From NCBI GenBank assembly GCA_016650295.1, contig JAENWA010000068.1, positions 62,001 to 126,000 on the forward strand: a DNA stretch of 64,000 nt, written 5' to 3'. Below are positions 19,720 through 29,104 of the stretch, piece by piece (positions within the stretch are counted from its first letter, which is position 1; every line of letters starts with the position of its first letter). This DNA comes from Desulfuromonadales bacterium (lineage in GTDB: Bacteria; Desulfobacterota; Desulfuromonadia; Geobacterales; Pseudopelobacteraceae). The notes below the pieces were generated by a model. The model saw only the letters and a program-made list of their open reading frames with translations. It ran no database searches and had not been told where the DNA came from. Made by a program: the position numbers and the translations under genes.

Positions 19720-20106
19720 ATGAAAGATATACTGGTTGTAGACGATGATAGAATAGTGCTGGAACTGGTCAAAAGAGTTCTGGGACGCGAAGGGTTTGTG
19801 GCCTACGGTGCAGAGAGCGGTGAAGAAGCACTTGAGCAGATAAAGGAAAGAACCTTTTCCCTGATGATTACCGATTACAACATGCCGGGGTTGAACGGAC
19901 TCGAACTGGCCAGGAAAGGCCTGGAGCTGGCACCTCAAATGCCCATAATCATGGACAGCGGCATGATTTCACCGAATCTTGTCCGTCTGGCGAAGGAAAT
20001 CGGAATATCAAGGGTATTGCCTAAACCCTTTCTCGTCACAGAACTAATGGAGACAGTAAGGGATGTAATGGAAATGCAGAGAGAATGGGCCCCTTCGGCC
20101 GGATAA
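19720..20106 (+). CDS. Single-domain CheY-like response regulator
   Basis: A receiver-only protein of 128 residues. I start at the ATG at 19720 (MKDILVVDDDRIVLELVKRV), placed correctly after GGAGGTG. The acidic pocket VVDDD, the phospho-acceptor Asp in LMITDYNMPGLNGLEL, and the Lys in RVLPKPF are present. The usual Thr/Ser switch position reads IIMDSGM. No output domain and no kinase gene are next to it, so it must signal by protein contact with partners elsewhere. It sits alone among remnant sequences. Confidence 0.93.
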   Translation: MKDILVVDDDRIVLELVKRVLGREGFVAYGAESGEEALEQIKERTFSLMITDYNMPGLNGLELARKGLELAPQMPIIMDSGMISPNLVRLAKEIGISRVLPKPFLVTELMETVRDVMEMQREWAPSAG

Positions 20107-20288
20107 ACGACTTTTTGACCTTCTGCACTTCTTCATGGGAACCCCCTGACCCTCAGAATTCGGAATGGTTCATCTCCATTTACTGCCAGTTCCCAATCAA
20201 CCTTGAGCTCTTCCTTGTGTACCTTTCGAAAATACTTCCGTCAACGAATAATCGTGTATTTATGTTGTGACCACCTTGGGCAACATGG

Positions 20289-20456
20289 GCTGCTGCCCTT
20301 GCTAAGCCGGAAGATTTTTCAGGGTTATCAATTTTTGCAGAGTATGCCAAGGACAAATTTCTCCACGGAGTGCTGTTTTATTACGGGGACAAGGTACTCC
20401 CCTTCAGGATCAACAATACCGTTTTCCATGCCCTGCCGATATCTTCACTAATGTAA
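20289..20456 (+). pseudogene. Remnant of an AAA-type ATPase C-terminus (DUF4143)
   Basis: The frame reads AAALAKPEDFSGLSIFAEYA and on to VLFYYGDKVLPF, ending LPISSLM and TAA. This is the usual last 50 residues of DUF4143-containing ATPases (the VEVKA...F..L..LAE...GVVLYDG...LPF pattern). The upstream 350 or so residues are absent. No ribosome site or start is present. I call it a decayed tail left by deletion. Confidence 0.6.
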
Positions 20457-20527
20457 TCATTTATGTTTTCCACTAAACACGTCAATAGTGATAATGTTGA
20501 AATATAATCAGGATAAAGGAGGTTACT

Positions 20528-20848
20528 GTGACTAACACAATTGAAGACTTACTAAGCGAATTACCTCAAGCCTCTCGTCAGCGCGTTGAAGGAATTGTGA
20601 CAATTTTAGAACGTGTTCTTTCCGATATCGAGTGCAAATTTCCTGCTGAAGATGACGCCGACATAGCTTACGAGTGTGAATGTATTCCCAAAGCAAGGGA
20701 TATAATTTTGCGTATCAGGGAATGGAATGCAAGAGACAGGACAAGAGAAGATGGGGAAGGCAGCATGAAGATAATCAATACATTATCATCAGAATTAATA
20801 ATTACATTAAACCAAATTCCCCTGGTGAACACAGATCTCGATCAATGA
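20528..20848 (+). CDS. Unknown 106-residue acidic protein
   Basis: Begins with GTG at 20528 behind an excellent AAAGGAGGTTACT ribosome site: MTNTIEDLLSELPQASRQRV. It is mostly helical and acidic (DIECKFPAEDDADIAYECE) with no membrane segment. I do not recognise the family. A clean stem-loop terminator follows, supporting a real monocistronic gene in accessory DNA. Confidence 0.6.
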   Translation: MTNTIEDLLSELPQASRQRVEGIVTILERVLSDIECKFPAEDDADIAYECECIPKARDIILRIREWNARDRTREDGEGSMKIINTLSSELIITLNQIPLVNTDLDQ

Positions 20849-20887
20849 TCTAGAACAATACGCATGGAGATCGTCTTTTATCAATTT

Positions 20888-20924
20888 CAAAAGGTTTCAG
20901 CATGTACGCTGTAACCTTTTTTGC
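20888..20924 (+). terminator. Intrinsic terminator after the 106-residue gene
   Basis: AAAAGGTT and AACCTTTTTT flank an inner CAGC/GCTG stem, ending in a run of T. It is placed about 40 bases after the stop at 20848. Confidence 0.75.
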
Positions 20925-21003
20925 GTGTAAAACATGCGTCCAGGGCCTTAAATCGCGTGTGTTGCGTCATATTAAATTCGTAACTACAGCATAAGCGAAC
21001 CTG

Positions 21004-21402
21004 CTAAACCCAGTTTAATAACGTCATCCCTTTGATACTTTCAAGCTCTCTCAGGTTGTTGGTTACAAGTGTCGCGGCGCAGCTCTTGGCATGGGCCGCT
21101 ATCAACATATCCATGGCACCCACAAGAGTCCCGGCCTTTTCCAGAGAAGCCCTGATCGCTCCGTAATGATCTGCCGCGTTTTCATCCCAAGGAATGACGA
21201 CCAATCTCGATACGAAGTTATCAATTTCGCGACGTATGACAACACCTTTAGGATGGCGAACTGCGCCGTAATATAGCTCAGCAAGTACAATTGCTGAGAT
21301 ACATATATTACCGGCTCCAACCTCTTCGAATTTCTGCTTTACTGCAGTAGGGTGATTTTTGAGGATGTAACTACAAATATTGGTATCGAGCATATAGCGC
21401 AT
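21004..21402 (-). CDS. vapC: VapC-type PIN-domain toxin
   Basis: PIN-domain ribonuclease of a type II toxin-antitoxin pair. It starts MRYMLDTNICSYILKNHP, with the first catalytic Asp in LDTN; IVLAELYYGA carries the conserved Glu, and GAMDMLIAAHA the later Asp. VapC enzymes cleave initiator tRNA or rRNA in known cases. The 132 residues are typical. I use the ATG at 21402, which overlaps the antitoxin stop as TGATG; the frame extends one codon upstream. Confidence 0.93.
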   Translation of the reverse strand: MRYMLDTNICSYILKNHPTAVKQKFEEVGAGNICISAIVLAELYYGAVRHPKGVVIRREIDNFVSRLVVIPWDENAADHYGAIRASLEKAGTLVGAMDMLIAAHAKSCAATLVTNNLRELESIKGMTLLNWV

Positions 21403-21632
21403 CAAAACAACTCCCGTGTTTCAGGAGGGACATCATTTCTGTCAGAAAGAAAATCCTTTGGCACCTTTGAAGGTTGCGCGAAAAAATCATCCCAATTCTC
21501 TGGTTTAGGCCTGAGAATAATTGAATCGCCTTGCCGTTCAATGAAAACTTCATGGGTAGAAAATCGAAATTCAGCTGGCAAACGCACCGCCTGACTACGA
21601 CCGTTCTGAAATATTTTAGCAGTCTTATTCAT
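21402..21632 (-). CDS. vapB: VapB-type antitoxin (SpoVT/AbrB fold)
   Basis: Antitoxin of the adjacent PIN toxin. The N-terminal swapped-hairpin DNA-binding domain reads TAKIFQNGRSQAVRLPAEFR, the classic VapB pattern. The C-terminal tail (NWDDFFAQPSKVPKDFLSDR) is the likely toxin-binding part. The ATG has AAGGAGG upstream, and the promoter region holds the AT-rich repeat GATATATCATTGATATATA (about 21651-21670), a plausible auto-repression site. Confidence 0.93.
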   Translation of the reverse strand: MNKTAKIFQNGRSQAVRLPAEFRFSTHEVFIERQGDSIILRPKPENWDDFFAQPSKVPKDFLSDRNDVPPETRELF

Positions 21633-21771
21633 CGAGAGCCTCCTTCAGGTATATATCAATGATATATCACATCTTGATTTTGTTTGACAGTTTTTTCCTT
21701 CTGCCTAATTTAATTTCCACCTTCAAATCCGAATAGCTGTAATCGGTACTGTGTCCCCAGAAAAACCCTAC

Positions 21772-21999
21772 TCATCTCTCATCCCTGTCAGCTCTGATAA
21801 GCTGTTCGCTTCCTGTTTTCTGACGCAGGGTTTTCTCACGGAGATTGCAATGTGACGGGATAGAAACCATTCTGTTGATAGGAACAACTCGCGCAATTTC
21901 TTTACCTCTTTTGGTAATGGTCACTGTACCTTCCAGTGATAAAATTTGCTCGATATTCGACAATGATTGGCGTGCTTCGCGAATAGACAGCTTCATCAT
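21772..21999 (-). CDS. Orphan Phd/YefM-type antitoxin
   Basis: 75 residues from the ATG at 21999 (MMKLSIREARQSLSNIEQIL), with AGGAGA upstream. The pattern REARQSLSNIEQIL...TVTITKRGKEIARVVPI is that of the Phd/prevent-host-death fold: a beta-alpha DNA-binding domain. The C-terminal tail is basic. No toxin gene follows in the 130 bases before the VapBC pair, so either the toxin has been lost or this antitoxin acts alone. Confidence 0.8.
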   Translation of the reverse strand: MMKLSIREARQSLSNIEQILSLEGTVTITKRGKEIARVVPINRMVSIPSHCNLREKTLRQKTGSEQLIRADRDER

Positions 22000-22104
22000 G
22001 GCAATTTCTCCTGACAATTTATTTATGTGTCACATTAGAGATAATTGTAGCACATACGAGAGTGGAACAAGTAGGATATAGACAGAGTGATGCAATTTCC
22101 TGCT

Positions 22105-22252
22105 TTATTCAGCGTCGCGGAAATCTTTTTGTTTGTGCAGATAGTTGTCAGGCTGCATTGGCGAGCGCCTCCTCAAGCAACTTTCGTGTGGCAACCTTGG
22201 CAATGTCTCGTATTGAGAAATGCATTTGTTGTCGGTGCTCAATTTGGATGAG
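22105..22252 (-). pseudogene. Stub of an AbiE-like (type IV) toxin-antitoxin pair
   Basis: One minus frame ends with HFSIRDIAKVATRKLLEEAL then ANAA and TGA (22148), resembling the end of an AbiEi-type antitoxin. In the overlapping frame an ATG at 22158 starts MQPDNYLHKQKDFRDAE and stops at 22105; this resembles the opening of AbiEii nucleotidyltransferases (YLH...F.DLL). Both are cut short. The overlap of the two frames is what an intact pair would show. The identification rests on short matches. Confidence 0.4.
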
Positions 22253-22293
22253 GAATTAAGTAAGCTAACCCCGTAACTCCCATAATGATAGCT

Positions 22294-22782
22294 TCAAAGA
22301 AAACGTATCAACAGAAAAAGTCCAACCATAGCGATACCGATGGCGAGTTTGCCTGCCACTCCGATTGCCAGCCCTACCACGGTACCAAAACCCGCCCGGC
22401 TTGCCTGATTCAGGCTGCGCTGCAGCGACAGTTCTCCTATAACAGCTCCAACAAACGGACCGAGCAGGATCCCAGGAATCCCGAGAAATAATCCTACAAT
22501 CCCTCCCAAGACAGCACCCGCCATGGCCCTTCGCGAACCGCCATACTTTTTGACCCCCAGGATGGAAGCGGCAAACTCCACTACGTAGGTCAGTGCGGCC
22601 ATTCCAGCCAGGAGCAGCAGAGTCCAGACCCCGATATAGTGAAAGTCTTCCGCCCAGGCCCCGAAGAGCAGCCCCAGAAATAACAGCGGCGCACCGGGTA
22701 CGATTGGCAGCAGCAGTCCTGACAAACCGGTTACAGCAAGTATTGCACCGACGATCCAGAGTATGAATGATTGTTCAGGCAT
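22294..22782 (-). CDS. DUF456 family membrane protein
   Basis: 162 residues with four to five hydrophobic helices: ILWIVGAILAVTGLSGLLLP, GVWTLLLLAGMAALTYVVEF, the glycine-rich AMAGAVLGGIVGLFLGIPGI and a final TVVGLAIGVAGKLAIGIAMV. The LPIVPGAPLLFLGLL segment and the glycine-rich GIPGILLGPFVGAVIGE loop are DUF456 hallmarks. It is an inner-membrane protein of unknown function. It stands alone at the left side of the accessory region. Confidence 0.88.
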   Translation of the reverse strand: MPEQSFILWIVGAILAVTGLSGLLLPIVPGAPLLFLGLLFGAWAEDFHYIGVWTLLLLAGMAALTYVVEFAASILGVKKYGGSRRAMAGAVLGGIVGLFLGIPGILLGPFVGAVIGELSLQRSLNQASRAGFGTVVGLAIGVAGKLAIGIAMVGLFLLIRFL

Positions 22783-23070
22783 TGGTTCTCACATTAAAGT
22801 TTGATATAAGCGTTCAGGCCGATTGTAATGGATTTGGCGTCCACCTCGGCAGTGGTAATGGCATTCCTCCTTCTTAATAAGGGGGAGCGTCCCTATTTTC
22901 CTCCCATAATTGCCTTAGTTGTCGCGGTTGAGGGAGGCGAAGTGTTTGATGGAGGTGGTGAGGTTGGTCATAGACTCCCAGTACAGTCGATATAATTGAA
23001 GCGGACGGCATCAACTAGCATCAACTAGCATCTTGTAAGCCCGACACCAGCCATTTCCCTAATTTTGTGG
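22783..23070. other. Intergenic region with a short tandem repeat
   Basis: No gene is supported. CATCAACTAG occurs twice in tandem near 23009-23028. A GGGACGCTCCCCCTTATTA sequence on the minus strand (about 22875-22895) and an in-frame end reading TTSIKHFASLNRDN on the minus strand look like debris of earlier genes. Confidence 0.3.
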
Positions 23071-25953
23071 TTATTCATAGTACTTTAACTTTCTCATATT
23101 AAATGCTGGCATCGCACCTTCCAAAACATCAACAATTTTTTTATTTACTTCTTTGTCCTCTATGCTTCCTGAAACTGTTGAAAACGTGTAGTTGCTTTCT
23201 TTGTCAAGACCGACATAAATAACCTGTTCTGCATCAGATACAACAGCTAGATTTGGGTTGTGAGTGACCATTATAATCTGACGTTTTTTCTTTGCAGCTC
23301 TAATGAAAGGAACTAGTATAGTGGCCACGCTGTGATTATCAAGATTGTCTTCAGGTTGATCAATGACAAGTGGGATATCGTTCTTATCGAGAAGAAGATA
23401 AAAAACAAGAAGTAAGGCTCCACGCTCACCAGGGGAAAGCTGTTCAAACTCTTTATCACCCTGTTTAAGCTGATAATTATTATCTAAAAACCCTAAAATA
23501 AACAGATAATTATACAGAGCTTGTATGTCTTTAACTTGATCAGAAACGGCTCGTGGTGTATTTTTTTGACCACTCCTTTTATCAAAACGCAAAGCATTTA
23601 CTATGTTGTTGAGTAACGAAATAACATCCTCTTTTTCATCAAAATCAATTTCGGTCAACAACCCAATTAGCTGCGCCTCGCCGCCTTCTTTTGAATGGAA
23701 TGTTCCCATTTTATTTTGCAGAATTAAATCTAAAAACCTAGTGTTGAAGTCCCCCTTCTTAACGAGAGATGCGTCAACTTCAATTTTGTAGTCCTTTAGT
23801 GTGTCTTGGTTCTCTTCAATAATTGCATTGAGTCGATTACGAGCATCTTTGTAAACAGCTATAATTTCATGTTTTTTGTCGAAAATACTTCTGACAACAA
23901 CCCTACGATCTTCGTATTTTGATTCCAGCTCATCGTTTAGACTTGCAGACAAATATTCAAGTTCTACCTTGTAGTAATCAATCGTATCAAAAACTCCGAC
24001 TGAGCCAATAATAGCATCTTTTAATTTATGCCAGCTATCCTTGTTAGTTAAATATTGCTGATACTGCTGTTGATCGATATCAAGCTTAGACCTCTCAACT
24101 TTTAGATGCGCTTCTATACCTGCCAACTGCTCTGGTAAAGGTGTCGATTCGTCGCTTGCAGCCACTTCCCCAAGCAACTCTTTTGCTTTTTGTAAGCTAT
24201 CTTCCTTTTCAAAAATCAGCGCGTCGAGCTCGGTGAAATCTGTTTGAATGGTAACCAATTTTTTAACATCTACGTTAAACCCAGTGAGCTCAAGCTCCTT
24301 CTCAGAAATAAATTTACCGATTTCAATCTCTTTTTGCCTGACATCAGACTTTATGGTTTTAAGTAATTGGAGAGTTTCCAACGCGTTTTTTTTCTGATCC
24401 TCGGCGGCCTGAACTGCAGTTTGTAACTTTTGGATATTCTCCTTAAGTTCGTTTATTTTGTTATTAACCGTCTCATTTTGGATCTTCTTTTCAGGGTCTT
24501 CATTCGGGTCAGAAACAGGAGGGGGTTCAACAAGAGCTGCAAGTTCCTCCTGTTTTTTCTTGAGCTTGTTTTCAATCTCGGAACGATATGCGGTTGTAGA
24601 CTTTCGTTCCAACTCAATAATCTTCTTGTTGATCTCACGAATTTCACCCTTGAACATTTCAAGTTCTAAATTTGCTGACGAGGTGGTTTTTTCGATCAAC
24701 TCACCGAATGATAAAGTCCCAAGCCTTTCAGAGTCAGGAATATGCGAAAAAACTACCCCTTCTATTTCATTCTGAAACTCTTCAACTGTACGAATTTCAT
24801 TAGTTAATCGTTCAAATTGCCCCTGAGGCAGATATTTGACATCAAGCAGATCAGTAATCGCCGATTGGTCCTGTAAATTAATTTTAGATACCTTGCCGCT
24901 TTCCCAGACGACGGCAGCATTAAAGTTTTCAGCCAATCTCTTTTTCTTAAATTTTTCTGGAGTCAAAAACGAAAAGTCCGACCCTGATGGGTAGTTTGAG
25001 CAAAGCGCAATTACATCTGCTATTGCGCTTTTTCCGCTGCCTTTGTTTCCAATAATCGCAACCAGTTCACTATTGAGGGGGACAGAAACATTTTTAAACC
25101 AGACCCCGTACCTTTCGTCATACCCTTCTGCTTGAGTGATTTCCAACTCTTTGATGTATTTAGTTCGGTTTTTTGAGAGCCGGTCAAGCAAGGATGGTTT
25201 TTCTCCGATGAAAACCCGTCCCTCAGGTTCTATAGCAACTTGTTTCAACCCGTCAAATAAAGGATCCGCCTTCAACCAACAGTTCACCTTTAATTTATAA
25301 TCATTTATGTTGTGGTTGTCGGAGCCTATAACCATTGGAAGCCTTTTCTTGATAAATGGGAACACAACCTCGATATAACCCTTTTGATCTTCTGGCTTGC
25401 CAAGTTCATAGAAATCGACACTTCTGGCGATATCTTCCTTTTGAGCCATAGTATGCTGTAAAGAGTTCGTTATAGTCTCTACACTGCCATGCTTTTGCCC
25501 TGAATGAACAGTTACTATACCTCCCAATTCATGAACTAATGAAGTTGTGTCTATAAGATCACAATAGACTCCATTCGGTTTTTTCGATTCACTTAATATT
25601 CTACTAATTGCTGTTTTATTTTGTAATTGCCCCCATATATAATCCAATTTGCAATCTTCTGAAAATATTCCGATAAAGTGAACTGGCTCTGAGCCACGAG
25701 CATCAGATAAGAATTCAATACCAGGAAGGACGGTAACCCCCTTTGCCACTCCAATTTGTTGCAGCTCTCTGATTCGTTGAACATCAATTATATGATGATC
25801 AGTAATTGCAACTACAGAAATTCCATTCTTAACTATGGCATCGATAATGTCTTCATTTGTGACACTTTTATTTTCGTAGTCATACGAAGCTGGGGTGTGA
25901 AGATGGAGGTCCCATTTTCGCCACTCTGCACCTCTAGGATATTTCAGGGCCAT
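23071..25953 (-). CDS. PHP-domain SMC-like ATPase (TrlF-like), probable defence protein
   Basis: A 960-residue fusion. Residues 1 to about 270 are a PHP metal-dependent phosphoesterase domain: WDLHLHTPASYDY, VVAITDHHIID, TVHSGQKHGS and VIGSDNHNINDYK supply the metal-binding histidines. From about residue 290 an SMC/Rad50-type ATPase follows: Walker A GNKGSGKSAIAD, a long coiled-coil centre (430-790), signature FEQLSPGERGALLLVF, Walker B IPLVIDQPEDNLDN and the H-loop MVTHNPN. The domain order matches proteins named TrlF-like in databases, which often occur in defence islands. It probably senses nucleic acid through the ATPase and cleaves a phosphoester with the PHP part. The gene is AT-rich compared with the core. 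It is adjacent to a helicase-nuclease gene running the same way. Confidence 0.9.
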   Translation of the reverse strand: MALKYPRGAEWRKWDLHLHTPASYDYENKSVTNEDIIDAIVKNGISVVAITDHHIIDVQRIRELQQIGVAKGVTVLPGIEFLSDARGSEPVHFIGIFSEDCKLDYIWGQLQNKTAISRILSESKKPNGVYCDLIDTTSLVHELGGIVTVHSGQKHGSVETITNSLQHTMAQKEDIARSVDFYELGKPEDQKGYIEVVFPFIKKRLPMVIGSDNHNINDYKLKVNCWLKADPLFDGLKQVAIEPEGRVFIGEKPSLLDRLSKNRTKYIKELEITQAEGYDERYGVWFKNVSVPLNSELVAIIGNKGSGKSAIADVIALCSNYPSGSDFSFLTPEKFKKKRLAENFNAAVVWESGKVSKINLQDQSAITDLLDVKYLPQGQFERLTNEIRTVEEFQNEIEGVVFSHIPDSERLGTLSFGELIEKTTSSANLELEMFKGEIREINKKIIELERKSTTAYRSEIENKLKKKQEELAALVEPPPVSDPNEDPEKKIQNETVNNKINELKENIQKLQTAVQAAEDQKKNALETLQLLKTIKSDVRQKEIEIGKFISEKELELTGFNVDVKKLVTIQTDFTELDALIFEKEDSLQKAKELLGEVAASDESTPLPEQLAGIEAHLKVERSKLDIDQQQYQQYLTNKDSWHKLKDAIIGSVGVFDTIDYYKVELEYLSASLNDELESKYEDRRVVVRSIFDKKHEIIAVYKDARNRLNAIIEENQDTLKDYKIEVDASLVKKGDFNTRFLDLILQNKMGTFHSKEGGEAQLIGLLTEIDFDEKEDVISLLNNIVNALRFDKRSGQKNTPRAVSDQVKDIQALYNYLFILGFLDNNYQLKQGDKEFEQLSPGERGALLLVFYLLLDKNDIPLVIDQPEDNLDNHSVATILVPFIRAAKKKRQIIMVTHNPNLAVVSDAEQVIYVGLDKESNYTFSTVSGSIEDKEVNKKIVDVLEGAMPAFNMRKLKYYE

Positions 25954-26044
25954 TTACTTACCTCCGATAATTAAGTTTCTCCGAAAAGGAGCTTTGGGAG
26001 CATGTTGACACGAAGTGTGGCAAGTCCTCCTCGCATAAAGAAGA

Positions 26045-29000
26045 CTACCCACCCCGCCGATTATCCTCAAACATCTCCACTGGCATCGAATGCCTGAGCC
26101 GCCAGACCACCTTGATCGGCCGTTCGCTCTCGTAACTAACCATATCCACCGGCCCCATATAGGTAAACGGAACCGTGACATTGTTCCGTTTCTTCTGGTC
26201 GCGGGCGAAGACCAGGATCGTGTAACCCCGCTCTTGATGGTGAATCAGGTTCTGCCCGTCAGTGTGATGCTGCGCGGTATTCGCTTGGGACTCCCAATGC
26301 ATGAGATCCCTGCTGATGGGATAATCGGCATACATGGTGCTCGGTGAGAACTCCTTTTCGGTCTTCTGAAAGGTGACCAACAGCACATAGGTCTTTACAT
26401 CAGCAAAATGAAACGAACCCACACCGGTCTGCCCGGCTGTCTCCAAATTTGCCCGGCCAAAGACCGCCTGAATCTCCTTGCCACCGTAATGGGCGTGCAG
26501 CTCCAGCGGGCAGGCATAGGGGAGCTGCGGAATCAGGCCACTGACCTCGGTGGTGTCCTCTGCCCAGGCCAGGATTTCATCCAGATCGGCCAGGATCGAC
26601 GGGTTGCGCGCCAGACGCCGGAAGGCATCGTCCAGAGAGGTAATGCCGAGACTGCTCCCTTTGTCCCCCCAGATTCGATAGTACACAGACATGGCGGAGT
26701 CCCCTGCTATCGTCAGCGCCTCATCAACGGCCCCCTGGGCAACCTTGGCGAGGACATCACGTAACAGGGCAATTTCCCGCGGGCCGTTGATAAAGGCGGC
26801 GCGCACGAGGGTCTTGTTTAGCCTCGCCAGGTCCGGATCATTGGGAATTGGGCCTAACAGCGCCTTGGCTTTCCACTCTGACCATGTTTCCTTGATCAGC
26901 AACACTTCAGGATCGTAATCGTGGTAACGGATAAAGTTGCCAAAGGTTAGCTTCTGCCCGCTTTCGCTTGTGAAGGTCTGCAACCGGTCCGGAACCTGCA
27001 CATTCAACTTGCCGAGATTCTCGCGGATGTTCTCTAGCACGTACTGCCGTGAGAGGCGGTCGAGCTGAATGGAACAACCGGCCGGAAGGTGGGGGAAATC
27101 CTGCTCTACTTCCTTGTCGATGGAAAAGCGAAGCCGGGGGAGGAGCGCTTTCAGTTTGGTATCAACCCGGTAACGGCGGTGGGTTTGGCCGACAAAGTCC
27201 AGTACGGTGAGACAGTCCTTGCCCGGTGCATGACGCAGGCCGCGTCCCAACTGTTGGAGGAAGACGGTCAGGCTCTCGGTGGGACGGAGAAACAGTACTG
27301 TGTTGATCTCCGGGACGTCCACCCCTTCACTCAGTTTGTCCACGGTAAAGAGGAAGGTGAGCCGGCCGTTTTTCAAATTAGACAGCAACTCACTGCAACG
27401 ATCACCGTCTATACCTGAAACAAAGGCAGCGGCAGGGATTCCCAAGTCGGTGAAGGTCTCTGCCATGAATTCGGCATGCTTGATGGTGACACAGAAACCG
27501 ATCCCCTTGATGACGGTAAGGTCGGGTTCATAGCGATGGAGCGCCTCAATAATGGCGGCAACGCGCCGCTTGGCGCTGACGTTATCCAGCACATAGACGT
27601 TTTCCAGGGCCGAGGCATCATACTTGCCGTTACGCCAGAACTTGTCCTCATTGAGGGCGATCGGGTCGGCAACACCAAAGTAATGGAAGGGACAGAGGAG
27701 CTTTTCCTCTAAGGCTTCCGGAAGACGAATCTCGGCGGCAAAGCGGTTGCCAAAGTCGGCGGCCACATTGTCGCCATCCATCCGCTCCGGCGTAGCGGTC
27801 AGGCCAAGGAGAATCTGGGGGGCAAAGTGATCAAAGAGCGGCCGATAGCTGGCGGCGGTGCCGTGGTGGGTCTCGTCAACCACGATGTAGTCGTAGAAGT
27901 CGCTACCCACCTGCTCCCAGAGACGGCGACTGGCCAGCATGCCAACTGAACAAAAGAGGTGTTCCAGGCGTGTGGCCTGAAACTGGCCCACCAGCAATTC
28001 ACCGAAGTTCTGATCGCGCAGGATATTGGCAAAGGTGGCCTGGGCCTGCTGGAGAATCTCCTGGCGATGGGCCACAAACAACAGTCGGCATTGGCGCTGC
28101 TTCTGATCAAAGAACCGTTTGAAATCAAAGGCGGCGACTACTGTTTTGCCGGTGCCGGTGGCGGCTATCACCAGGTTACGCCATCGGTCATGGCTGTTCC
28201 GCTCCCGCTCCAGCGCCTCAAGGATACGCTCTTGAAACGGATGGGGGCGAAGATCAAAAAAGACTGCCGGACCGTTTGATCTGGGATTGCGGGCACGATC
28301 AATGGCGGTGCGGAACAGGGTCGGATTCTCGGGATCGAATCGTTCAAACTCGCGGCTGTTCCAGTAGGTCTCAAACTCGACGGAAAACTTTTCGAGGATA
28401 TGCCCCATATCCTGGGCCGTGAGCTTGAGATTCCATTCCAGGCCGCTGGTAATGGCCGCATGTGACATGTTGGCTGAACCGATATAGGCGGTGGAAAAGC
28501 CGGAGTTACGCCGAAAGTGGTACGCTTTGGCATGGAGCCGCGTTCTTTCGACGTCGTAGGAGACCTTTACTTCAATGTTCGGCATGCGGGCCAACCACTC
28601 TACCGCCGGGGCATCGGAGGCCCCCATATAGGAGGTTGTTATCAGGCGCACCGGTATTCGACGGTCACGCAGATCCTCAAAGGCCGGCATCAGCAGGCGC
28701 AGGCCAGACCATTTGATGAAGGAAACAAGGATGTCCACGCCATCGGCAGAGCGCATCTCTTCGTGTAATTCATGGACCAGTTGTGGCTCTCGGGGGGAAC
28801 CGGTGAAGAGGCTGCTTTCTACCAGCGAAGTATGGGGGCGCGGGATACCTGGTGTGCCGTAGTGCGGCGGGGTGATTTCAAGGAGGATCGGTTTGGGTTG
28901 CGGAATCAAGCGGTGTTTTTCCAGATGCCCCCTACCCGGCTCATCGGCTACCTGACCGAGAATCCGGTTGCAGAGCGCCAGCCGTTTTTCCGGGTCTGAT

Positions 29001-29095
29001 TCTTCGCGGAGAGCCTGTTCCAGCACTTTTGCCACAAAGGCAGCATACAACCCCGGTTGCTCTTCCGGGTCGATCTTTCCGAACACGGTCCGCAA
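26045..29095 (-). CDS. PLD-nuclease/SF2 helicase/DUF3427 protein (5' end cut by a stop codon)
   Basis: A large protein of 1016 residues in the remaining frame. A phospholipase-D-type domain (RLHAKAYHFRRNSG and GSANMSHAA, about 205-235) is followed by an SF2 helicase core: Walker A AATGTGKTVVAAFD near 313, DEAH-type VVDETHHGTA near 407, GLTATPERMDG, and motif VI QQLGRGLRHAPGK. The C-terminal 400 residues are the DUF3427 region. Such proteins are suspected restriction- or defence-type nucleases. Natural translation should start 27 codons earlier, but TAG at 29105-29107 interrupts that frame (see the next entry). The remaining frame opens with TTG at 29095 without a good ribosome site, so expression is doubtful, though all catalytic motifs are intact. 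Confidence 0.85.
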   Translation of the reverse strand: MRTVFGKIDPEEQPGLYAAFVAKVLEQALREESDPEKRLALCNRILGQVADEPGRGHLEKHRLIPQPKPILLEITPPHYGTPGIPRPHTSLVESSLFTGSPREPQLVHELHEEMRSADGVDILVSFIKWSGLRLLMPAFEDLRDRRIPVRLITTSYMGASDAPAVEWLARMPNIEVKVSYDVERTRLHAKAYHFRRNSGFSTAYIGSANMSHAAITSGLEWNLKLTAQDMGHILEKFSVEFETYWNSREFERFDPENPTLFRTAIDRARNPRSNGPAVFFDLRPHPFQERILEALERERNSHDRWRNLVIAATGTGKTVVAAFDFKRFFDQKQRQCRLLFVAHRQEILQQAQATFANILRDQNFGELLVGQFQATRLEHLFCSVGMLASRRLWEQVGSDFYDYIVVDETHHGTAASYRPLFDHFAPQILLGLTATPERMDGDNVAADFGNRFAAEIRLPEALEEKLLCPFHYFGVADPIALNEDKFWRNGKYDASALENVYVLDNVSAKRRVAAIIEALHRYEPDLTVIKGIGFCVTIKHAEFMAETFTDLGIPAAAFVSGIDGDRCSELLSNLKNGRLTFLFTVDKLSEGVDVPEINTVLFLRPTESLTVFLQQLGRGLRHAPGKDCLTVLDFVGQTHRRYRVDTKLKALLPRLRFSIDKEVEQDFPHLPAGCSIQLDRLSRQYVLENIRENLGKLNVQVPDRLQTFTSESGQKLTFGNFIRYHDYDPEVLLIKETWSEWKAKALLGPIPNDPDLARLNKTLVRAAFINGPREIALLRDVLAKVAQGAVDEALTIAGDSAMSVYYRIWGDKGSSLGITSLDDAFRRLARNPSILADLDEILAWAEDTTEVSGLIPQLPYACPLELHAHYGGKEIQAVFGRANLETAGQTGVGSFHFADVKTYVLLVTFQKTEKEFSPSTMYADYPISRDLMHWESQANTAQHHTDGQNLIHHQERGYTILVFARDQKKRNNVTVPFTYMGPVDMVSYESERPIKVVWRLRHSMPVEMFEDNRRGG

Positions 29096-29104
29096 TTCCG
29101 GGTG

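Noticed and set aside
23009-23028. Two CATCAACTAG copies as the start of a repeat array
   Set aside because: Only two adjacent copies and no spacer structure; a simple tandem duplication.
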